From contig CACRXP010000893.1 of assembly GCA_902702965.1 (NCBI GenBank), positions 141,911 to 205,910 of the forward strand: 64,000 nt of DNA, written 5' to 3'. Origin of the DNA: Spirometra erinaceieuropaei (Eukaryota; Platyhelminthes; Cestoda; Diphyllobothriidea; Diphyllobothriidae). Below, in pieces: positions 34,500 to 44,942 of the stretch. The notes beneath the pieces were generated by a model that was not told the origin of the DNA, ran no database searches, and saw only the letters and a list, made by a program, of their open reading frames with translations. Position numbers and translations under genes: made by a program. Each line of letters opens with the position of its first letter. Position 1 is the stretch's first letter.

Positions 34500-36899
34500 G
34501 CCATGCTGACTGCACCATCGCAAAGGCAATTTTGCTCATGAGCACTACGGGCGACATCGCAAAACAAAAGCTGGTAATTTAAATATGTTCACTGAATGGT
34601 AACAGAGAACCAGAATTTTCTCACAAATTACTGCTTATGTATCTGACTCAGGGAATTGGCATTTGCCTTTCAAATATAGTATATTAATGTAGGCGCCAAA
34701 ATTTGGACAAATGAGAAGGTTTTTTGCAAGAAGATGGAGGTCTCTAGCATCACTATCTGGATAGGAATGTCTGTTAGACTAAATCTCGAAAAAATGTAAA
34801 TTTAACAGATTAATTTTCTACACAATTTTGCCAATCCTCATGCTTCTGCATTATTAATGATACTGGAATATAACATCTCTGCGCAGAATTTTCATAGGCG
34901 GGTGCTTATTACGAAAAAGTCACTGCAAACTATTGGACGTAAATATCGAAACAGTGGTTTACCGCCGTTTGTGGTCTAGTTAATGGGTAGTAATAGCTGC
35001 GTATATCAGACCATTAATTCCTTTTCCGCGTCGAATTATATCTAACACATTTTGATTCTTTTGTTTTTATGTCTTACGTTAAACTCCCTTAACAGCGGTT
35101 ACCTTTGCTCCAATCGTCCTGAAACTGTGCTTACAGATTGCTATTTGCGATAATGATTAAAAGTTTCCACGATTTCTTCCTTATTAACGTAGAATCATTT
35201 AGATATGAACTGCAAGTCACATTTAACTCCCTACTGGCGCCGTGGTTTCAGAAAGATGCGACGTTCTTCTGGTTAACAATGAAGGAAAATTTTGCGTTAT
35301 GCTATCTTTTGCTGTACTTAGATGTCCCTGACAATATGAGAGCACTCTATATCTAGCCGCCTAACACTGCTTAACACACATAAGGCGCATTTCGCTCATC
35401 GATGAATGATCTGTACTTGGAGCAGCGCTTACCGTCAGAGGGTTTGTGTTCTCAGAATAGCGCTAACAACCACCTCCGCTTTCACTTCAAACGCCTTGCA
35501 CATGAGCTTTGCACGACACACCCTTCTGATCTCTAACTAATCGATATAGCCTTTAGTGACTTTCAAAACTAGCAGAGAGTTCAGAAAAGCGAGGCTTATG
35601 TTGTTGTAAGAAAGACTAAATTATATTTTTAATATCAATGGGCGTACTTCGCGAGTGTTTATTTCTAACTAAGCCCCAGATGGTGATTTAGTGTGATAGA
35701 ATGTCTCTGTCTGCTTGTTGAATTTGCCCTTAAATATGAGACCCATAAGTGATGTATAGACTATTCTCGATAATGCAGTCGGCTGCAGGAATAACCAAAG
35801 AGCACGCATTTGGCACCAGCGAAGACCATACGTTTCAGCCAGAATAAATTCCTCGCGAGTAAGAACGCGATACGCAGGACAACATTTTTGTTTATATTTT
35901 CCTTCAGTAGGGAGTTAAAATAACCAAAAATAATATTGTAGACCTCGGTTTCAATTCTAACTGAAGCATAATTTACGAACTTAAACGCCATTTCGACAAA
36001 TAAGAGTACGACTCCTGCTCCGGAATTGAACACTTTGTCAACGCAGTGTAGCTCCTCTGGGGAAGTCCTGCTGCCTAACTGTTTGTCCAATGGCTTTTCG
36101 TGCGTTTCGAAAGCCATAAAGCCTCTTAGTTTATTAGACATTTCGCGATAAGAACATATAAGGGTACTATGCTACGTGATATTACATAATATTACGTAGT
36201 TGATTAGTAGCATTCGTCTATGTTGTTTCTTTTAACTTTTATGAATATTACCATTGGCAATACCACTGTCACTAGGGGCGTGGTAGGCGTTGTGATTCGT
36301 GTATGACTGTTATGAATTAAATTCCTGGATAATAGTCGCCTCATTTCTGCCAATTGCATTAGCACTGCACATGGTATTCGCTACAGGCTTAAAAAACCGT
36401 GCCAAACAGTCAATGGCGTCAAACTGTCGGTGCCAAAATCAGGCTCAAATACCTATACAACGTTTCCAGGCAGTACGGAGAAATAATCAAAGATACTTCC
36501 CCCTGAATACACTTAAAAGTTGGCAATCTTTTGAACTCTTGTTGAACATTATCTACGCATGGTTGTGTTTGCAAAATGAGAGACGGGCTTTTCATAACAA
36601 AGAATTTTGCAATTATCAAAATCTTAATATTTGAGTAAGTTGATATCATAATTATAAACTCTTTCCATTAGACTCAAGTTAGCCATCTGGTGAGTTGGCC
36701 AAACATCCGCAGGGGTAAGTTTGTTTGTCAAGTAAATACGCGAATCGGATAATTTGGCCGTTTGTTAACGTTTAAGGATCTCCAGTAAAAGAATACTGAA
36801 CAGTAATTTTTCTGATGCAAACTGGGCTGTATCTATGTTCGTCCAACTAAATTCACTTGAGATAATTAACAATGGAATTGCATATACAGGCACCTGAAG
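34500..36899. repeat. Right middle arm, inner part
   Basis: Mirror of 15961-18190. It contains a plus-strand frame at 35138-35356 (SFRYELQVTF and LLYLDVPDNMRAL) whose left counterpart (about 17360-17620, -) retains SFRFEFQVT and LLYLDATDNMRAL but has three stops. It also contains the minus-strand frame listed at 35761-36141. Stretches 34340-34500 and 36150-36900 show only arm similarity. Confidence 0.7.
35761..36141 (-). CDS. Hypothetical reading frame, 126 aa, weak
   Basis: The frame begins MSNKLRGFMAFETHEKPLDK, contains SPEELHC and a hydrophobic middle (AGVVLLFVEMAF), and ends near CSRLHYRE. The left-arm counterpart (about 16640-16975, +) keeps PSPEELHC and LRIAF in the same frame but has many stops. 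There is no known domain. It converges with the 35450-35750 remnant of the left-arm 102-aa frame. Chance openness cannot be excluded. Confidence 0.25.
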   Translation of the reverse strand: MSNKLRGFMAFETHEKPLDKQLGSRTSPEELHCVDKVFNSGAGVVLLFVEMAFKFVNYASVRIETEVYNIIFGYFNSLLKENINKNVVLRIAFLLARNLFWLKRMVFAGAKCVLFGYSCSRLHYRE

Positions 36900-38340
36900 C
36901 CCTTTACCGTGGATCACAATGTGACGTCAAAACTCTCAGGCAAATCTCCCTAAGTGTGACGGTCTGAAAGTAAGTCCTTACGGGTGTATTCTATGGCTTT
37001 ATGTGGCTGCCCTCTGCTCGTCAGTACCACATGACCTGCCATTAAGATTGTAGACAAACGCTTGTAAGATAGTCGGCTCAAAAGTCCAGTGCAGCATGTT
37101 TCAGAATGCTTAGACTCTTTTTAAGGAATTACTGTCAATTTAGTGGAAAGTTTTATCAGCACGTTAAGGGCTTACAAATGGGCTCGCCAATATCGGGTGT
37201 CCATGTCGAACTGGTTTACCAGTAAGCAGAAGAGCAGTTTATGAGAACCTTTGGACCAAAACATGGGTCCGAAACGTATATAATCCATTTTTATCATAGA
37301 ATTCCAAAGTTAAGCAGCTGCATCAGAGTCTAAGTTGTGTTACACCAGCTATCCAGTCTGGTCGCGAGGAGGCAACAGGAGGTATCTTCCCATTTCAAGA
37401 TGTGGGCATCCAAAAACGTGGTGAGTAAGAGTCTGACGAAAAGGTACTAATGCTGACGTCAACCTTAGGTATGATAGGAAGCATCCTGCGGCCCATAAAA
37501 TGGACTGCATTTGAACCCGTTTCCACCGGGCATTTGGCCATTTTAGCAGCGACAATCTAATTCAAAGAGGACTCACTTTCTTGTATTGATTATTCCGGCT
37601 GAACGGGTACACGGTCTGTGTTGTAAGAAACTGTCCCAGATATCAGAGACAGACACAAAGCTTCGGTTCTCAAGGAGAACAAGCTGGGCATACATACTAC
37701 TTTCTACGCTACATGCTCAAATTTCTAAAGCATTTGATCGGCAATCAAATCGGCTTGGCATCTCCACCGCCCATAAGCCGGCTTCGTCCCTACGCTCGGT
37801 GCCATCTCCAGTAAAAGATTTTAAAATAGCAGCAAAGTAATGCCATCCACCGGAATTTGTATTCTACCTGCTCTTTCACTTACGCTGTTCATTCAGGACA
37901 GCGACTTGTATGCGCATAAAGGAATACCAAATACTCATCCGCCGACGTGACCCCTTGTCACTCATGTTTGCTCACGCCCTTGATTGCGGCCATCGCTTTT
38001 ATTTGGGACAAATAAAAACAGGCTGAAAATATGCTTGAATCCTATCATCCTGATATGAGCAGCATAAACCGCCACGTAGATATGAAAGCTCATTAACGTA
38101 GTTTGCTTGCCCGGCTCAATGGCTTGCGCCCACGACCTAACAGCAGCCGTTGATCGATGATAGGTCGTGTGGGATCCCACTGGCTGGCCATCCCGTGCCA
38201 CAGAAACGGCGAACCACAGCTGCAGCACATAACACTACCGACATCGGCGAGCTGAAATCTGCTACCATGCCGCACAGGCGGCCATTTATTCCACAGTCCG
38301 CAATCCCGTTGAATCGCTATCGCTCCTAGCCCCTAGCACA
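36900..38340 (+). mobile_element. PLE-F copy 2 (right arm)
   Basis: Plus-strand mirror of 14430-15960. Motif B reads GLQMGSPISG (about 37165-37195). Motif C is destroyed (TWVRNVYNPF then a stop, about 37263-37300), and the thumb and nuclease follow to about 38000. Stops occur throughout. The 38000-38340 tail pairs with 14430-14740. Confidence 0.75.
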
Positions 38341-38589
38341 GACAGTCGCAACAATTAGCGCTTCTGTCCCCAACCAAAATGCTTGCACAATTATATACTC
38401 AGTCGTCACACATACTAGTTGCCTGTGTGCGAATATCTACACTGTAGAGCTAGCCAGTCTGGTCTGACCATTTCACTTTTTTGACAGTTTATTTCGTTTG
38501 ACGACGGGTTAGTGTGACGAACTTAAAAATTCACGAGCATAACTCGGTTTTTTTCCAACCACTCCTCTCAATTCTCCATATCATCACGT

Positions 38590-38812
38590 TGGACTCTCTT
38601 TCGAGTCCTACCAGCAGCCGCACTGTGGCACATGCTATAGGCAGTGTGTTATTACCGACGAAGACAAGGGAGACTGGACTGACCATTTCCGGCGTAGTAA
38701 CTGTCATTAGCCATTTATAACCAAACGCCAAAGTGTGGAACACCTGGGGCTCGATCCCGCGACCTGTCAGTTAGAAGTCCAACGCCTGTAACCATTCAGC
38801 CACGGACTTGAT
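38590..38812 (-). mobile_element. tRNA-derived SINE (right arm)
   Basis: On the minus strand a tRNA-like head carries an A box tggctgaatgg (38802-38792) and a B box gcgggatcgagccc (38760-38748), followed by the SINE body with ggccattt/ccagtc and the gcggctgctgg segment down to about 38600. It forms an inverted pair with the next SINE. No left-arm counterpart is seen. Confidence 0.75.
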
Positions 38813-38835
38813 GTACTGCCGGTGGTTAGGGAATT

Positions 38836-39050
38836 TGGACTTCAAACTAACAGGTCGCGATTTCGAGCCGCAAGTGTTTCACACCCCGGAGTTCGGTATG
38901 ACTGACTGACGACGGCTAACAAGACAGAAATGGCCATTCCAGTTTCCATGATCTTTGTCTGTAATAACATTTCGCGAATATCATGCGCCACTGTGCGGCT
39001 GCTGTTCGGGTTCAAGAGGCAGCACGTAAGGCCCAACGGGATGAGTGTGT
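38836..39050 (+). mobile_element. tRNA-derived SINE, head truncated
   Basis: Starts within the tRNA-like head at acttcaaactaacaggtcgc, has a B box gatttcgagcc (38861-38871), then the body with tggccattccagtttcc (38931-38947) and ggctgctgttcggg. It is inverted relative to the preceding SINE. Confidence 0.7.
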
Positions 39051-39074
39051 CCCGTTTACAACCGGCAGAACAGC

Positions 39075-39240
39075 GAGCCCGTGGCTCAGTGTTTAGAGGT
39101 GTTAGACATCTGAATCACAGGTAGCGAGTTCAAGCTCCAGGCGAAAATGCTGACCCCAGGTGTTGAGATTGAAGAAGATGTTAAGACGAGCTCTGGGCAT
39201 AATGATTTATTCATCTGACGTTTGAAACTCATAATCCAGC
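39075..39240 (+). mobile_element. SINE head with a different tail
   Basis: A box tggctcagtgt (39082-39092) and B box gcgagttcaagctcc (39124-39138) show a tRNA-like head. The downstream body does not match the other SINEs. Instead the 39200-39240 segment resembles a degraded minus-strand PLE hammerhead (tttattcatctgacgttt). It may be a second SINE family or a truncated copy next to a PLE end. Confidence 0.45.
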
Positions 39241-39429
39241 GCCTCTTTGGAGATAGGAAATTAAGGATTGCACGGTATAACTAGATCCTTCTCACTCACC
39301 CCCGATAGGGCCATCTAGTTCTATACTCATTGGGCTATATCATGTTCGTGAGTAGTGTTTGGCGTCCTCGTATGGTGCCTGTAGGTCGACGCTGCGGTTG
39401 ATTTAGTTGTCGTGTGTTTGACGGGCCTC

Positions 39430-41400
39430 GACTATTTCTCTCGCCTGTCTGCTTTTCGCTCAGCCGAGCACTTGGGAGCCTCAAATGTCAAAACGATTGT
39501 TATTTAACAGACCATGGCGCCGTGTGAGCGTACATCTTTTCGCTTGTCGGTTAAAGTGTGCTCATGCATGCGCGTTATTAGTGGTTTAGTTGTCAGGCTG
39601 CAGTAGTTGGCCGGACAGTCTAGACTGTTGACACGGCAGATGACGCCCCACGTCCTCAGAGGGCAGCTTATCCCAAGGCTGCATATTTTATCGGCGGATA
39701 GTGGCTTCCGGTCGGTGTCCAACGCTCACGTTGAGTGGTCTTAGCATACGCTTAGTGGTTTCTCAGAGACATTCCTCATGTAGGTCAACACACGGAGGAA
39801 CTGAGGTTTTTGATTCAACTCATCGTGTTCCTTTGAAACATGTATTTGTTTGCAAAGCAACGTGGATATCCACTGAAAGGGAAGAGGTGTCGCAGGAACA
39901 CCCGGACTTGTAGCTTTGCGGCCTCTGTGCTGCAGTGTGTTTGTGCGGCGAAAAAAGTATCCTGAGGCAACTGCGTTTGTGCGACAAGGGTTGGTTGCTG
40001 TTTTATTGCAGTATTTTCTCTGTGTCTGTAGCTTTTCAGAAAAAAACTATTCTGGCGAGTTCCATCTTCCTGCTTCGATAATCACACGTCGAGGAGAGAG
40101 AGCGCCCTGTCCTTTTCTTCCTCCAATGTGAATTGGATTTGTGGGAAGATGGAGTTCAATTCACCTAAAGGCCTCCTTCGCATCTCGGTGTGGGAGTAGT
40201 AGTATACTAATAGCTGCCTTTTGGCAGTTAATGAATATAATGCTCCTATCCGCTGCGGTTGACGGAATTCGGCCCAAATATGCATGCGTGAAATTCTCGG
40301 TCTTTGCCTATAAACGTTGAATAAACTTATCTTCTCCAAGTTCGAAATAATTTCTGAGGAAATTAAAAAAGCGACAATATCTTAATTGTATTATCCGCCA
40401 AAAAACTGTAGGCGAATTCTGGGGGACCGACTGACAAACCGAACCCCTCGCATCTACGCCATTCAGAGGCAGAACATCGGCGAAACAAGCATGTATGGAC
40501 TTTTGGCTGGTACCTGTGCTGTTATAATGGTAACATCTAAACCTAAAGTATGCTACCAGCTTCCTGTCGGCAGTTAATGAATATTATGCGGCTATCCGCT
40601 GTGGCTAATTGACTCAGGCCCAAATATTCATGCACAAAGTTGTGGGTCTGTGCCTAAAGACCTTGAATAAACTGATCTACTTCAAGTTGTTAGATAATTC
40701 CGGAGGAAATTAAAGAGTTCCAACTGTATCGTTCACATAGCGCACCCGGAATTGTGGCTTATAGGGCCGAAATACACGAGTTTTCTGATCTTGCAGAACA
40801 GCCTTAACCAGATAGCTGGAGATAGGTGATCCCATCGAGTGTGCCTGGATTTGTTCATAAGTATGGCCGCAAAAAGTGAAATGCGTACATTAGCAGTAGT
40901 CCAGTAACTCAACAACGTGCTTCATTTTAAAGGTTTTCCCTCATCGTCGTACTTGCGTTGCAGTAGGTCATTGACAACTCTCACGTCCAACTCCTAAGGG
41001 AAAGAGGTGAACAAAGAGATGACGTCAACGGATAACATGATCTCATCGGGGACTATTGTCACACCTTGGACTTTTTCTAGGAAGTGCGTTGAGGAGGCGG
41101 CTGTGTGTTCAGAGCCTTCCGTCAGCTTCTTTAAGTGCTTGGTAAGCCATTTAGCTAATCCGTAGGTTGTTGTGTTTTTTAGTGCTACGATGTGTCATAG
41201 GGGGACATTTGGCTTGTAGATTTTTGGCAAACATTAGAAACGCGCTGGAGCGGCATCTTGCGGTCACATTTGTCTCCAATAGTTTTCACATGTCGACTTT
41301 TGGCTCCCCATCCAAATTAAGCTCTTGTTGATTTTGCCTACCATTGTTTTCATTGGGTCAGATTCAATGACTCTGTTTGACTAAAAAATACGACCAATAA
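39430..41400 (-). mobile_element. PLE-B type reverse transcriptase (right arm)
   Basis: Read on the minus strand from 41400: N-terminal reverse transcriptase segments, remains of PKIYKPNVPL (about 41230-41200), motif A region with PDEIMLSVDVISLFTS (about 41060-41015), then a palm segment including TYFTFCGHTYEQIQ (about 40890-40850). Motif C is disrupted (about 40740), and thumb pieces run to 39840. Additional stretches around 40400-40700 duplicate 40080-40330, so the thumb may be partly doubled. Many stops. It mirrors 11836-12990. Confidence 0.75.
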
Positions 41401-41429
41401 TATATAGGTACCCCCATGAAATCACAAAT

Positions 41430-42290
41430 ATCGGCCTGCTTGCAGAACTAGTGTGGCGGCGACTAGAGCAGAGTGTTATTTAAACTTTGGACCGAAAACG
41501 TGGCTCCCTTACGTAGATGAAATATTTGTCATCATAAAAACCAGCGAATTTGAGCGATTGCACTAGAAATTAAATAGCGACTTCTCGGTTATACAGTTTA
41601 CTCGCGAAGAAGCAACAGGAGATACCCTCCCGTACCAAGATGTAAGCATACAAAGATTAAGTGATAATAAATTGACCACAAGCGTCCACCGAAATACTAG
41701 TGCCAATATCATCCTAAACTTTGTGAGCAATCATCTTGAGACGCATAAAAGATGCTGTGCTTGCACTCTTTTCCAGCGAACCTACCGTATCTCCAACAGT
41801 GATGATTTACTTGAGAAAGACCTGGTCTATTTGCATCGGTACTTTTGGGACAACGAATGCCCGGCCAGCTTTGTAAAAATATTTATCAGACGCCAAAGAC
41901 AATCCCCAAGTACCGATTCTAAAGCAGATCGAGTGCCGCGGAAATTCTATTCACTGCTGTGCATTCAGGGAACTTCTGAAACACTCTCCCAACAATTAAA
42001 ACGCTTAGTTATCTCCCTCGCCCTCAGGCCCGCATCTTCCCTACGCGGAGCATTATGCAGGGTAAAAGACCTGGTGTCCAAGGTACAATTAACTAACGTA
42101 ATCTACCGCATTTCGTGCTCCAACTGCCCTAGTGTTTATATTGGCCATACAGACCGAAGTCTTGGGACTCGCATTAATGAGTACAAGTTAGCCCTCCGCC
42201 GACGTGACCCTCTGTCCATCGTGTTTGCGCACGCTCTTGAATACGACAACTGCTAAAATTGGGACGCTACTCAATGGCTAACACCAGACA
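41430..42290 (+). mobile_element. PLE-F copy 1 (right arm), open 194-aa frame
   Basis: After a damaged motif C (LPYVDEIFVIIK, about 41498-41534) the frame from 41672 to 42256 is open. It covers the thumb (TSANIILNFVSNHLETHKRC), the connector with RPASSLRGALCRVKD, and a GIY-YIG domain: VIYRISCSNC, SVYIGHTDRSLGTRINEYK and RRRDPLSIVFAHALE. GIY is present as VIY and YIG intact. The frame ends early at 42256, before the usual C-terminal EAW-type module. This is the least damaged nuclease of the family in this window, but the polymerase is not functional. Confidence 0.85.
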
Positions 42291-42558
42291 GACGTGCGAA
42301 TTACTCGAAGCTTGCATCCTGACAGGACCAGCACCAACCGCCACGTCGATAGAGACGCTGACGACGCGGGTTTACGTACGCGCTCATTGACTTGCCCCCA
42401 AGCCCTAAGAACTGCTAGTCTCTTCTCGGCTACGTATAATTTTGCTGTCTCACCACCCCACGTTTGTGACGGCGAACGACGATCGAAACTGCCAAAACCT
42501 TTAACGTCGGCGCACTGTCCCTTGGCCTCGTCCCGCGTCAATTACCGGCCACCGACAT

Positions 42559-44942
42559 TCCCACTGATCTGCAATTTCGCAACCCCTGCCTCACCTCCAT
42601 CACGGAGATCCCAAACGGTTCTCCCTTCCCCCCGCCCCAACGCTAACCGTATCTCGGTGTCCACCACTCTCACGCATCGGCTGCCACTCTGTCAATGTGA
42701 GCAAAGATGCAAGTTCCAGGAACGCGTTGATAAGAAATAGACGCGCTCGCTGTAACAAGACCTTTATTGGCCTGACGTTTTGGATTTTTTCTCGAACCCA
42801 TCATTAGAGAGAGTGACAGAAACAAGTTATTCGCGCACAGGTAGTTACAGTACGTATGGGATGCAGTCACTATGCTATTGCACACTTATGCTAATTAACT
42901 GCTCTCCCCTTCGTCATGAATTGTTGCCCGCCGGTACGCTAATGTCTTGACGGCCGGCATGCAAGATGCTAATTGCTGAAATATCATCATCCGTGATAGA
43001 TACTGGCGTAATAATTGCTCGGCCATCTGGCTCACTGGCCTGCGCGCCCCCGGAGTGGATAATTACTTTGGCCAGCCTATGCCTCGGCACGGAATATGGA
43101 GTGGGGATATCGTTGCACTTGTTGACGGACTGAGGTCCCATGAACCATGACTCAAGCAAATCGCGGCTTACGTGATTGTCTCCTCTCGTGCGAGTTTCGG
43201 CCTCATCGAGTTTTAACGTGTGGCCTGATCACGTCGAATGAGCCGCAACTTGAGAGCTGACGTCATTCCTCCGCACCGCTGCCGCGTGTTCGACAAGTGG
43301 CGTTCGGAGCAGTCTTCCACATTCTCCGAATTAACTACTTTGCTCGTAACTGCACCAGACTGAAGAAGCTTCTTGCCATGACAGTGGGCCTTTTGGTCTC
43401 GTCTTCTGACCCCTTGTTGTGGTTTCCCGTCTGTGTGTGACTTCAACCCCAACGGGAGCAAGAAGGCGACTGACGGCCTCGGAGACCTTCTTGATGTACT
43501 AACTAGCTCGTCAAGATATAGAATCACAGGTTGACGAAGTTGCGCGCGTAAATATTTTCTCTGTAAACACGTTAAAGTTAATGCAATTCGGCAAACTTTT
43601 CTTTCGGTACGTTGCATTGCGTTTCCACACACTCATATAGCTGATCGGGTGGTTGCTGGTGAAGTTAATATTTGCGTCTTATCTGTCGCCACTAAAAGAT
43701 TCGTAGCAGCCAAGGGCAACCAGGAAGGCCAGCTGGTTGTTCTCTTCCTCCTACATCGTAAACTCTATTCCAGGAAAACCGTATTCAGAGGTTCCTTGAA
43801 TGTCACTAATTGGTCCCGGTCGATAACGACAAAGGTATCATCCACACACATGTCCCAGAATTGCCCCGTCGAAGTTAAAGGTACGTTCTCAGACAGAACT
43901 TCAGGTGCTGAAGTACTTGGGCCTGTCCATCACGATTCTCCTTGTCACAGTGTTTGCCTTGTACGAGTAGCTCTACGGTTTCGATTGCCAGATCCTGGGG
44001 GAGAAAAGTAAAAAGGGACAAGACATCAAAAGATACCATGACGTCGTGTGGCAAGAGACTTACATCTTCAGGCTACTGAAATAAATGGGTTGATAAGCAG
44101 ACCGTGGTGTCCGGATCAGCGGTCAGAAATTTGAGACGCCGGAATATTCCCTTATCTAATCCGTACCTTAGAGTGCCTTTGAGCGACACTATGGGTCGAA
44201 GAGAAGCGACCTCTTTATTCACATTAGGAAGGCCATAGAATCGGGCCAAAGACGTATCTTGGGGTCTCGCCGTGCGTCTCTCACTCGGTGTTATTGCACC
44301 TCGGTTCTCCAAGCCCAACGACGTAACATTAGTCGCGCCTGTCAGCGCTTTTACAATGTTCGTTGCACATGGGACATAGAATTGGTAGAGGGGGCTCTCA
44401 CCGATCGTTCTTACGGAACTCACTCCTTCCATTGTGCTTTATGGGCTCTCTGTCCAGTCCGACCAGCAGCCGCACCGTCCACTGAAAGCATCCAATTGCT
44501 GCCTCCCACGCAAGTGGGAAATGTGCATCTCGTGCGCCGTCTCCATGCAGGTTCGTCTGTCACATGCGTGATTTAACCACGAGACAATCACAGTGCGTCA
44601 AACGCGGTGACTTGGATGGCTGATGACAGACGCCCCCAAATCAGTACACTCAGTGTGAGTGTGTGCATCGGAGTATGTGTGTGGGGGTTTGTGTGGAGTG
44701 GTGGACTGGGGGGTTGAATGCCAGACCGAAAAGGCTCTTTCTTAACCTGGCCTACGCCTTTCTCCCGCATGCGAGATGCACGCCGCCTAACCACGCCAAG
44801 TTAAACTTTAGCGCATGTGTTTGTTGGACCAGTTCATGCACGTGGCGCGCGCAGACAAGGTTGCTCAATATGTCAGTCACGGCAAGGGAGAGTTAAGTCG
44901 ACGGCTCGGCGCATATTCCTTACATTAAACAATCTGATGCGC
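42559..44942 (-). mobile_element. PLE-D unit R1 (right arm)
   Basis: Mirror of the left PLE-D. On the minus strand the order is CA-rich stretch (44645-44700), SINE-like body (44397-44480), reverse transc. N part with DTSLARFYGLPNVNKE and LRPIVSLKG (44250-44160), motif A (44040-44010), a deletion of much of the palm, thumb segments, connector RPSVAFLLPLG-like antisense-overlapped region near 43450, nuclease to about 42905, and a mutated hammerhead (42778-42806). The unit begins at cattcccactg and ends at gatgcg, exactly abutting the next unit. Confidence 0.8.
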
